Below are positions 8,191-12,697 of a stretch of DNA of 12,697 nucleotides, one piece after another. The first letter of the stretch is position 1; every line of letters starts with the position of its first letter. The notes under the pieces were generated by a model. The model was given only the letters and a program-made list of their open reading frames with translations, had not been told where the DNA came from and ran no database searches. Location: contig JAEYPI010000012.1 in the NCBI GenBank assembly GCA_023410885.1, positions 1 through 12,697 on the forward strand, in the 5' to 3' direction. Source of the DNA: Bacillota bacterium. GTDB lineage: Bacteria > Bacillota > Clostridia > DSM-8532. The position numbers were made by a program, and so were the translations under genes.

Positions 8191-8232
8191 TTGTCCCAGA
8201 TATAGCATCAATTATAATAAGGGTGATGCTAT
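8191..8232 (+). promoter_or_regulatory. Promoter with inverted repeat around the -10 box of the transporter gene
   Basis: TTGTCC (8191-8196) and a perfect TATAAT (8213-8218) with a 16-bp spacer form a candidate promoter. The -10 lies in the 13-base spacer of a perfect 9-bp inverted repeat, ATAGCATCA (8202-8210) and TGATGCTAT (8224-8232), whose right arm includes the first two bases of the start codon. Arm centres are 22 bp apart, about two helical turns, as for a dimeric repressor. A start near 8225 would leave almost no leader, so the true start may lie further upstream, in which case the repeat would form an RNA hairpin hiding the ribosome site. Confidence 0.5.
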
Positions 8233-8929
8233 GGATTTTGATACGGGGATTCTTCTGACAACTTTTTTCATGGTACTGATCATGGAGATGGGCGATAAAA
8301 CCCAGTTGCTTGCCATGGCCTTAACCTCCAAATACCGGCCTGCCCAAGTTTTTTGGGGTATAGTAATAGCTATTCTTTGCCTCAATCTATTGGCCGTTCT
8401 TTTAGGTGCCGCTATCGGGGGTATTAAAATCATACAGGACTGCGTGAGAGCAGGCGCTTCACTGCTATTCATCTTTTTTGGCTTATTGTCATTAAAAGAG
8501 GAAAAACCTGAGGAAGATAAGAATGGCAGCCGATCAAAGAAAGTTATCCTGACTATTGCCTTGGCTTTTTTTCTGGCTGAGTTTGGTGATAAAACACAGC
8601 TTTCTACTTTTTCCTTCGCAGCACTCTATCCTGATAATCCGATAAGTGTTTTTCTTGGGTCCACTTTTGGACTTATTGCTGCAGACAGCTTGGGGCTCAT
8701 TGCCGGAACACTGGTTTTAAAGTATATCCCAAAGCGTGTTATGGCCTATATTTCAGCGGCTCTTTTCATCCTTTTCGGTCTCGCTAATGGATGGACCACC
8801 TTAAGGCATCACTTTGTTATTGATCTTCATACCTCCATTCTTATTATAGGTACGGCAGCACTTATCTCAGGCCTTATGGCCGTTATTCTGCTCCTGACTT
8901 TCCATAAACGACAGGCTAAAGCGGATTAA
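8231..8929 (+). CDS. GDT1/TMEM165 family (UPF0016) membrane cation transporter
   Basis: The family moves Mn2+ and/or Ca2+ across membranes; bacterial members such as MneA export manganese. The 232-residue protein is two homologous halves, each with the signature E-x-G-D-K-T: EMGDKTQ at 19-25 and AEFGDKTQ at 116-123. Each signature lies at the end of a hydrophobic helix and is followed by further helices, about six in all. A charged cytoplasmic linker (about 89-104, KEEKPEEDKNGSRSKK) joins the halves. GGTGA sits 4-5 bases before the ATG, and MDFDTGILLTTFFMV fits the family's start. It stands alone between the Smr-like gene and rpmB. The promoter is built into an inverted repeat, suggesting regulation, perhaps by metal. 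The ion is inferred from family, not visible here. Confidence 0.93.
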   Translation: MDFDTGILLTTFFMVLIMEMGDKTQLLAMALTSKYRPAQVFWGIVIAILCLNLLAVLLGAAIGGIKIIQDCVRAGASLLFIFFGLLSLKEEKPEEDKNGSRSKKVILTIALAFFLAEFGDKTQLSTFSFAALYPDNPISVFLGSTFGLIAADSLGLIAGTLVLKYIPKRVMAYISAALFILFGLANGWTTLRHHFVIDLHTSILIIGTAALISGLMAVILLLTFHKRQAKAD

Positions 8930-8952
8930 AGCGGATTAATTTGCAAAAATGG

Positions 8953-8982
8953 TTGCCACAACAATACATCTTGTGGTAAAAT
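8953..8982 (+). promoter_or_regulatory. Promoter of rpmB
   Basis: TTGCCA (8953-8958), an 18-bp spacer and TAAAAT (8977-8982) preceded by TGG give an extended -10 promoter. The spacer contains the inverted repeat CCACAA (8956-8961) and TTGTGG (8971-8976), 9 bases apart. The resulting leader of about 70 bases carries an AT-rich hairpin, GTTAAAAA with TTTTTAAC and a CAAT loop, at 8993-9012. Confidence 0.65.
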
Positions 8983-9060
8983 GTTTCTTGCTGTTAAAAA
9001 CAATTTTTTAACGATATATTTGATTCGTACGGCATGCGGAGTGCGGGGAGGTGTTAGCAA

Positions 9061-9249
9061 ATGGCAAAGTGCGAGGTATGTGATAAAGGACAGCATTTCG
9101 GCATAAGGGTCAGTCACTCTCACAGAAGGTCAAACAGAGTATGGAAACCCAATATCAAGAAGGTTAAAGTTGAGGTTGACGGTGTATCAAAGAGCATGAA
9201 CATTTGTGCTAAGTGCCTGCGTTCCAGCAAAATGGCTAAATCTGTATAA
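9061..9249 (+). CDS. rpmB: 50S ribosomal protein L28, zinc-ribbon form
   Basis: L28 is a small basic protein of the large ribosomal subunit. The 62-residue product has MAKCEVCDKG at the start and NICAKCLRS near the end, so it carries both CxxC pairs (C4/C7 and C49/C52) of the zinc-binding form rather than the zinc-free paralogue. SHSHRRSNRVWKPN is the conserved basic core. A very strong Shine-Dalgarno site, GGGGAGGTG, lies about 8 bases upstream. It is monocistronic: its own promoter is at 8953-8982 and a strong terminator follows within 10 bases of the stop. In B. subtilis rpmB neighbours spoVM; here spoVM lies about 1.4 kb away on the other strand. Confidence 0.97.
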   Translation: MAKCEVCDKGQHFGIRVSHSHRRSNRVWKPNIKKVKVEVDGVSKSMNICAKCLRSSKMAKSV

Positions 9250-9255
9250 GTAAAT

Positions 9256-9294
9256 AATAATAGTGCATGCCTGTGGCAATGCACTATTATTTTA
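9256..9294 (+). terminator. Terminator after rpmB
   Basis: AATAATAGTGCAT (9256-9268) pairs perfectly over 13 bp with ATGCACTATTATT (9279-9291), with an inner GCC/GGC pairing, and is followed by TTTA. Because the outer stem is AT-rich and symmetric, it could also work in reverse. Confidence 0.88.
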
Positions 9295-9345
9295 TACAAG
9301 AATGTGGCGCTTAGTGCAAGGTTCTAAAGGACAGTTTTATGCAAG

Positions 9346-9378
9346 AAACGGTGTAACCCGTGAGAGTTACACCGTTTT
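9346..9378. terminator. Bidirectional terminator between convergent rpmB and the ferredoxin operon
   Basis: AAACGGTGTAAC (9346-9357) pairs over 12 bp with GTTACACCGTTT (9366-9377), loop CCGTGAGA. The plus strand then reads TCCTTTG and the minus strand exits through TTTCTTG. It lies 62 bases past the stop of the minus-strand iron-sulfur gene and should end that transcript as well as any readthrough from rpmB. Confidence 0.85.
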
Positions 9379-9439
9379 CCTTTGTTCTGAACTTATTTCC
9401 TCCAGAACCGGAGAATCTCCTACTCTTTCGCGTTTCGTT

Positions 9440-10096
9440 TCAAGAAATATCCCCTTTGCTGCCGTCACCACATCTTCCTGTTATTGCTTTATCAGCTACT
9501 GCCTGTTTTTTCTGTGTTCCTGTCACGTTTTTAGCTTTACATATCAGCTGGGTCATTGTTCCCATTGGGCAATAAACACACCATGAACGGGGTTTAAAAA
9601 GCACCATTGTCAATATTCCCAATAGCGTTGAAGTCAGCATTACACTGTAAAAACCGAATGAAAACTGAGCCACCCATGGGGCGATAACAGTGCCGTGATA
9701 TGCAAAATGCCACGGAACCTTAATTGTCCACAGAAGTGTCACTACCTCGCGTAGCGATCCTGCACCTGCGAAAACAAGGTAGGTGACCCACAGCATATTG
9801 AAAAACATGATAAAGAAAAATATCAGAAATCCATAACGAAACCATTTAGAACGCACCCATATCGGAATATCCTTCTTTCGAGACAATCCAAAACGGCCTC
9901 CTAACAGCGAAAACAACTGCCCTCTCCCACAATAACGATTACAATAAGCCTTGTTTCCTCCGGCAATTGAGAGGATGAGCGGAATGAAAAAGCATAAAAG
10001 CCCGAGCCAGGCGAACAGAATATTGACGAAGCCAAGGATGAGATATAGTGTTGAGGTGATCCATAAATAATCATACCAATGGTTCTTACCTTTCAT
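9440..10096 (-). CDS. NapH-like membrane protein with 4Fe-4S cysteine motifs
   Basis: This integral membrane protein resembles the NapH/NosR/CcoG-type Fer4_5 domain (PF12801), which passes electrons between a quinol pool or ferredoxin and a partner enzyme. The 218 residues hold about five hydrophobic helices (near 12-46, 88-112, 135-168). Two cysteine clusters face the ends of helices: CNRYCGRG (C52, C56) and CVYCPMGTMTQLIC (C173, C176, C186). The first cluster lacks the Pro of many relatives. The Cys-poor C-terminal tail is polar. The ATG at 10096 has a perfect GGAGGTGA site 6 bases away, lying inside the last codons of the ferredoxin gene, and the two genes overlap by 11 bases. They are almost certainly one operon and one electron-transfer unit; the terminal acceptor is not encoded nearby. 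Confidence 0.88.
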   Translation of the reverse strand: MKGKNHWYDYLWITSTLYLILGFVNILFAWLGLLCFFIPLILSIAGGNKAYCNRYCGRGQLFSLLGGRFGLSRKKDIPIWVRSKWFRYGFLIFFFIMFFNMLWVTYLVFAGAGSLREVVTLLWTIKVPWHFAYHGTVIAPWVAQFSFGFYSVMLTSTLLGILTMVLFKPRSWCVYCPMGTMTQLICKAKNVTGTQKKQAVADKAITGRCGDGSKGDIS

Positions 10097-10289
10097 AATG
10101 GGTCACCTCCATCGAAATAACTGAAGCCGGGCATTCTTTTGCGCACTTTTCGCATCCGATGCAAAGCGTTTTATCGATTTCAGCATATATGCCGTTTTCA
10201 ATGGTAATAGCCAATCTCGGACAAACTTTAATGCAACAGCCGCATGCTATGCATTCTTTTTTGTTTACCACAGCTTTTCTTTTTTTCAT
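10086..10289 (-). CDS. 2[4Fe-4S] ferredoxin
   Basis: This small electron carrier has 67 residues with two complete CxxCxxCxxxCP motifs: C13, C16, C19, C23 and C43, C46, C49, C53. An extra Cys18 sits in the first motif (CIACGCCIKVCP). The pseudo-twofold layout is that of clostridial ferredoxins. There is no signal peptide. GGGGG lies 7 bases upstream of the ATG at 10289. It is the first gene of a two-gene operon with the membrane iron-sulfur protein, which it may feed with or accept electrons from. A 15-bp palindrome sits upstream. The family is certain; the partner is inferred from gene overlap. Confidence 0.95.
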   Translation of the reverse strand: MKKRKAVVNKKECIACGCCIKVCPRLAITIENGIYAEIDKTLCIGCEKCAKECPASVISMEVTHYER

Positions 10290-10316
10290 TAACCATCCCC
10301 CGTTTCACTTTTCTAT

Positions 10317-10358
10317 ATCATACAGGAATGGTAAGAAATTTTCTGTGACTAGGTCACA
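10317..10358 (-). promoter_or_regulatory. Candidate activator-dependent promoter of the ferredoxin operon
   Basis: A perfect 15-bp palindrome, TGTGACCTAGTCACA on the minus strand (10344-10358), is centred about 29 bp upstream of the first base of a TATGAT -10 (10317-10322), that is near -41. No good -35 is present. That is the class II position of Crp/Fnr-type activators. The half-sites TGTGA and TCACA match Crp, but the gap is 5 rather than 6 bases, so another regulator family is possible. Confidence 0.5.
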
Positions 10359-10359
10359 A

Positions 10360-10547
10360 CCAGACTTGCTCATCGAATTGAATATCAGTTTTCTGAAATG
10401 CGAAATCGGGAATTCGTCCGATGGTTCACGATCTTATTATCTCGGTGCTGGTCGTATTTGCAGCTCTAGCACTTGGATAGAGCATGGGGACAATATAAGA
10501 AGGGAAAATCAGACGAATCAGACAGTGTAATAATACGGAAATGTACG
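10360..10547. other. Non-coding stretch with a possible broken small membrane ORF
   Basis: No intact gene was recognised between the ferredoxin promoter and the spoVM terminator. On the plus strand an ATG at 10420 opens MVHDLIISVLVVFAALALG, a plausible transmembrane segment, then stops at a TAG (about 10477). The neighbouring frame continues with a charged KKGKSDESDS stretch. It could be a decayed one-helix protein, but no ribosome site supports it. Confidence 0.25.
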
Positions 10548-10582
10548 AAAATAGAGGTACATTCCGGCTGGAACGCACCTCT
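10548..10582 (-). terminator. Terminator of spoVM
   Basis: On the minus strand AGAGGTGCGTTCC (10570-10582) pairs with GGAATGTACCTCT (10553-10565) over 13 bp, including two G-U pairs, around an AGCC tetraloop. ATTTTCG follows. It starts 17 bases after the spoVM stop, which supports spoVM as a real transcript. Confidence 0.88.
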
Positions 10583-10598
10583 TCTTCAAATGCCCACG

Positions 10599-10670
10599 TT
10601 AGTGGATTCTAAATATACGCCTGAGTATTCCTCCCAGGAATCCGGGCATCTTAAGCACGACTATTTTCAT
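10599..10670 (-). CDS. spoVM: Stage V sporulation protein M, 23 residues
   Basis: SpoVM is an amphipathic peptide that recognises the convex outer forespore membrane and anchors SpoIVA and the coat basement layer. The minus-strand ATG at 10670 opens MKIVVLKMPGFLGGILRRIF and ends RIH before TAA. Pro9, Phe11 and the LGGI block align directly with B. subtilis SpoVM (26 residues, with KLPKFLGGIV), and the Arg/Lys-rich second half makes an amphipathic helix. GGAGG lies 8 bases upstream and a strong terminator begins 17 bases after the stop. The gene starts 89 bases after the end of the DUF512 gene. A weak sigma-E-like -10, AATATACT (10705-10712), sits upstream with a poor -35 (AACATGTT, 10725-10732). 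The family match is strong despite the short length. Confidence 0.9.
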   Translation of the reverse strand: MKIVVLKMPGFLGGILRRIFRIH

Positions 10671-10759
10671 GTTCACAACCTCCGTGCCAGCTCCTGCCAT
10701 AACCAGTATATTCTCATAGGCTGCAACATGTTAATGATTTCTATAAAAAATCTACATTT

Positions 10760-12103
10760 CTAATGACTTTGGACAAGCGCGTCTATCAAAGCTTGTCCGC
10801 TATTGTCAACAATTTGGACTTTAACCCCAAGCTTTTCTTCCAATTGATCGGCCGTTACATCATCCAGCAGGGTAGCTGTTCCGGCCCTGAACATATTTTT
10901 ACTGAGCAGGAGCCTTTCACCCAAGTCTTTCCCTTGAAGCTCTCTTAAAAGGTCACAGCCCGTTAACAGACCTGTCACGGTTACAGCACCGCCAAAAAAA
11001 TTGTTCTCAACAGCGTAAACCTGTATTTTTAACCCTCCAACAGTCCTTTCGATAAGCTGAGCCAATTCCCTGATATGAGGAAAAACTGATACTCCGGTGG
11101 CAATACTCACCGACTTTAAAGACTGAGAGGGTTGTTTATCGGAATCTACCAGTGATATCTGATTCTCGTAGTCCTCCAAGGCCTCATTCACCTCAAAGAC
11201 TAATGAAGAGACCATCCCCACCCCATTTTCAATTTGCGGATAGTCCTCATAGGCTTCATAAACCGGAAGGGCTCTGCCAGCTAAAATATAAAGCTCATCT
11301 GCCAGATAGACAATGCGGCTTCCGTATTTTTCTACCAACTTCTTCTGCCAACCCTCCACCTGTGCTACTACATTTTGCGCTCTTTCTCTGTCAAAAGGTT
11401 TCAGAAGCGACAGTCCCTCCCTGTACCGGGTTAAACCTACAGGCACAACAGAGATGCTATGGAGCTCCGGATATAGAGCGGTAAGGTCCTGAATAGTTCT
11501 ATCCAGTTCTTTCTCGTCATTGATATCCGGGCATAGCACAATCTGACTATTTACGGTAATTCCATTGGTGGTAAATCTCTGAATCTTTTCTAGAATATCG
11601 CCCGCAAAGCGGTTGTTAAGCATCTTTTTCCGAAGCTCCGGATTGGTGGTATGAACAGAAACATTGACAGGCGACATGCGGTAACGGATGATGCGATCAA
11701 TTTCGTCATGGTCGAGATTGGTCATGGTTATATAGTTACCAAAAAGGAAGGATAGTCGGGCATCATCGTCTTTAAAATAAAGTGTTTCCCGCATCCCTTT
11801 GGGGAGTTGATCAATAAAGCAAAAAACGCAGTTATTCCGACAGCTCTTTTCTTCATCCAAAAGGGAATGGGTAAATTCCAGACCCAAGTCTTCCATTTCA
11901 TCCTTTTCGATTTCGTACAGCCAGCGTTCGCCGTCATTCTTTTCAATTTCCAACGTAAGCTCTGAATCAGCACAATAAAAACGATAGTCGAAGACATCTT
12001 TTATTGTATTCCCGTTGATGGAAACCAGGTAATCACCGGCTTCTATGTTCAATTCTTCTGCAATACTTCCCTTTTGAATACCCGATATCTCAATCTTATT
12101 CAT
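10760..12103 (-). CDS. PDZ-radical SAM-DUF512 family protein
   Basis: This conserved bacterial protein has no firmly assigned reaction. At the N-terminus a PDZ-like domain (about 4-60) has SIAEELNIEAGDYLVSINGN. Next is a radical-SAM-type cluster motif, CRNNCVFCF (C88, C92, C95; CxxxCxxC), followed by FIDQLPKGMRETLYFKDDD and SVHTTNPELRKKML, characteristic of the DUF512 family. The C-terminal DUF512 region carries SIATGVSVFPHIRELA and the GGAVTVTGLLTGCD block. The length, 447 residues, is normal. GAGGTG lies about 6 bases before the ATG at 12103. In many Firmicutes this gene precedes der (engA); here spoVM follows instead. A redox or RNA/protein modification role is only an inference from the cluster motif. 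Confidence 0.93.
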   Translation of the reverse strand: MNKIEISGIQKGSIAEELNIEAGDYLVSINGNTIKDVFDYRFYCADSELTLEIEKNDGERWLYEIEKDEMEDLGLEFTHSLLDEEKSCRNNCVFCFIDQLPKGMRETLYFKDDDARLSFLFGNYITMTNLDHDEIDRIIRYRMSPVNVSVHTTNPELRKKMLNNRFAGDILEKIQRFTTNGITVNSQIVLCPDINDEKELDRTIQDLTALYPELHSISVVPVGLTRYREGLSLLKPFDRERAQNVVAQVEGWQKKLVEKYGSRIVYLADELYILAGRALPVYEAYEDYPQIENGVGMVSSLVFEVNEALEDYENQISLVDSDKQPSQSLKSVSIATGVSVFPHIRELAQLIERTVGGLKIQVYAVENNFFGGAVTVTGLLTGCDLLRELQGKDLGERLLLSKNMFRAGTATLLDDVTADQLEEKLGVKVQIVDNSGQALIDALVQSH

Positions 12104-12333
12104 GCCTACACCTCTATCCTTCTGTTTAATGCAATCAAAACCGTCACCTGTAAAATGTTCACATCATAAGCCTCAACTCTATAACAAAGTCAGCTCGCTG
12201 GTGCGTCGCTGACTTTGTTTACTTTAGCTCCTCATATTAACAATATGTCCTTACCCTTCGGTTCGGATACATTGTTATTTTCGCTGGGCGCACAAAAAAC
12301 AATAGCAGCTTAAACAAGCTGCTACTACTTTTT
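12104..12333. other. Intergenic region with stacked hairpins between rpmF and the DUF512 gene
   Basis: The stretch has no gene. Besides the terminator at 12293-12324 it holds two other stem-loops. The first is a perfect 12-bp stem, AACAAAGTCAGC (12183-12194) with GCTGACTTTGTT (12208-12219). The second is a 12-bp imperfect stem, AACAATATGTCC (12239-12250) with GGATACATTGTT (12265-12276). Both begin AACAA and end TTGTT. No convincing promoter for the DUF512 gene was found; TATGAT-like elements occur without a -35. Confidence 0.6.
12293..12324 (-). terminator. Probable terminator of rpmF
   Basis: A 9-bp perfect stem, TAGCAGCTT with AAGCTGCTA (12303-12324), has a 4-base loop. On the minus strand it is followed by TTGTTTTTTG, a good U-tract; the plus strand also ends CTACTTTTT. 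It lies beyond the tandem repeats, so the repeats would be in the rpmF 3' untranslated RNA if transcription continues this far. Confidence 0.75.
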
Positions 12334-12500
12334 CGTTGCGGGTCTAGCCATTGCTGGTGCTCCGCACACTCTTGCATTGCGGGTCTAGTCATTGCTGTGT
12401 GCTCCGCACACTCTTGCGTTGCGGGTCTAGCCATTGCTGTGTGCTCCGCACACTCTTGCATTGCGGGTCTAGTCATTGCTGTGTGCTCCGCACACTCTTG
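12334..12500. repeat. Four tandem 42-bp repeats (84-bp higher-order period)
   Basis: Contiguous units lie at 12334-12374 (41 bp), 12375-12416, 12417-12458 and 12459-12500 (42 bp each). Units 1 and 3 begin CGTTGCGGGTCTAGCC, and units 2 and 4 begin CATTGCGGGTCTAGTC, so a two-unit block was duplicated. Each unit ends with the stem-loop GTGTGC-TCC-GCACAC (in unit 2 at 12397-12411); unit 1 has a one-base loss that shortens the stem. Because 42 is a multiple of three, open frames run through on both strands, but none has a ribosome site. The array sits 29 bases after the rpmF stop. Confidence 0.95.
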
Positions 12501-12529
12501 TGGTCCATATGGAATGCTCCGGAGAATGG

Positions 12530-12697
12530 TTACTTATCCTCTACCTTCACGACTTCTTTGCCGTCGTAGAATCCGCATTCCTTACAAACTACGTGCGGAA
12601 GCTTGAGTGCATGACACTTCTTGCATGCAACCAGATTCGGCGCGGAAAGCTTGTAGTGAGTTCTTCTCTTATGCTTCCTCTGCTTCGACACTTTACT
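12530..12697 (-). CDS. rpmF: 50S ribosomal protein L32, N-terminus cut by the window
   Basis: L32 is a small protein of the large ribosomal subunit. The minus-strand frame reads from the window edge as SKVSKQRKHKRRTHYKLSAP and ends in EVVKVEDK before TAA at 12530-12532. It contains the zinc-ribbon pairs CKKC and CKEC in the usual HALKLPHVVC context. Fifty-five residues are present; only about five N-terminal residues (of the MAVPK type) and the start codon are missing. Genome neighbours of L32 in Firmicutes are often a DUF177 protein upstream, which would lie outside this window. Downstream lie the 42-bp repeats and then a terminator. Confidence 0.96.
   Translation of the reverse strand, partial: SKVSKQRKHKRRTHYKLSAPNLVACKKCHALKLPHVVCKECGFYDGKEVVKVEDK

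Noticed and set aside
8159..8230. yybP-ykoY manganese riboswitch before the GDT1-type gene
   Set aside because: Only 72 bases separate the genes and no riboswitch-like conserved loops are present.
8918..8937. Tandem AAAGCGGATT duplication at the transporter stop codon
   Set aside because: Two copies of 10 bp with no further structure; probably a small slippage event.
9263..9586. Plus-strand open frame across the two terminators after rpmB
   Set aside because: It runs through two strong hairpins and then antisense to the membrane iron-sulfur gene; no ribosome site or recognisable domain.
10627..10641. Palindrome ATTCCTCCCAGGAAT as an operator
   Set aside because: It lies inside the spoVM coding sequence over the conserved Phe-Leu-Gly-Gly-Ile codons, which explain it.
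12334..12500. Possible CRISPR array
   Set aside because: Units are directly contiguous with no unique spacers, and there are no cas genes nearby.
12237..12606. Repeat-containing open frames on both strands through the 42-bp array
   Set aside because: A repeat length divisible by three keeps several frames open by chance; none has a ribosome site or a known domain.

Overview
The window looks like a chromosomal segment of an endospore-forming, anaerobic Firmicute, most likely Desulfitobacterium or a close relative in the Peptococcaceae/Desulfitobacteriaceae. That is judged from protein style, not from a search. The supporting content is a T-box-controlled ilv-leu operon, a spore-coat transglutaminase (tgl), a 23-residue SpoVM peptide, zinc-ribbon forms of ribosomal proteins L28 and L32, and a small [4Fe-4S] redox pair. 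No rRNA, tRNA, CRISPR array, prophage or insertion sequence was found.

Left part (1-6672, minus strand): a branched-chain amino-acid operon. A consensus sigma-A promoter drives a T-box leader with an intrinsic terminator, then ilvB, ilvN, ilvC, leuA and cimA; cimA runs off the left edge. IlvBN makes acetolactate/acetohydroxybutyrate, IlvC reduces and isomerises it, LeuA starts the leucine branch, and CimA makes citramalate, which gives 2-oxobutyrate for isoleucine without threonine deaminase. Several start codons were moved inward from the longest open frame because Shine-Dalgarno sites and family N-termini demand it.

Middle part (6708-9377): tgl lies just upstream of the T-box promoter in the same direction. 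Facing away from it are a divergent stand-alone Smr-like protein, a GDT1/TMEM165-family cation transporter whose -10 box and start codon sit in a 9-bp inverted repeat, and rpmB (L28), closed by two strong hairpin terminators.

Right part (9440-12697, mostly minus strand): a two-gene operon encodes a 2[4Fe-4S] ferredoxin and a NapH-like membrane iron-sulfur protein, with a 15-bp palindrome centred near -41. Next come spoVM (too short for ordinary gene calling) with its own terminator, a PDZ/radical-SAM/DUF512 protein, an intergenic region with three hairpins and four 42-bp tandem repeats, and rpmF (L32), cut by the right edge.

Most of the window is conserved housekeeping and sporulation content. 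No wholly new multi-gene system is visible. The least explained elements are the 42/84-bp hairpin repeat array in the apparent rpmF 3' region, and the two palindromes at the transporter and ferredoxin promoters.
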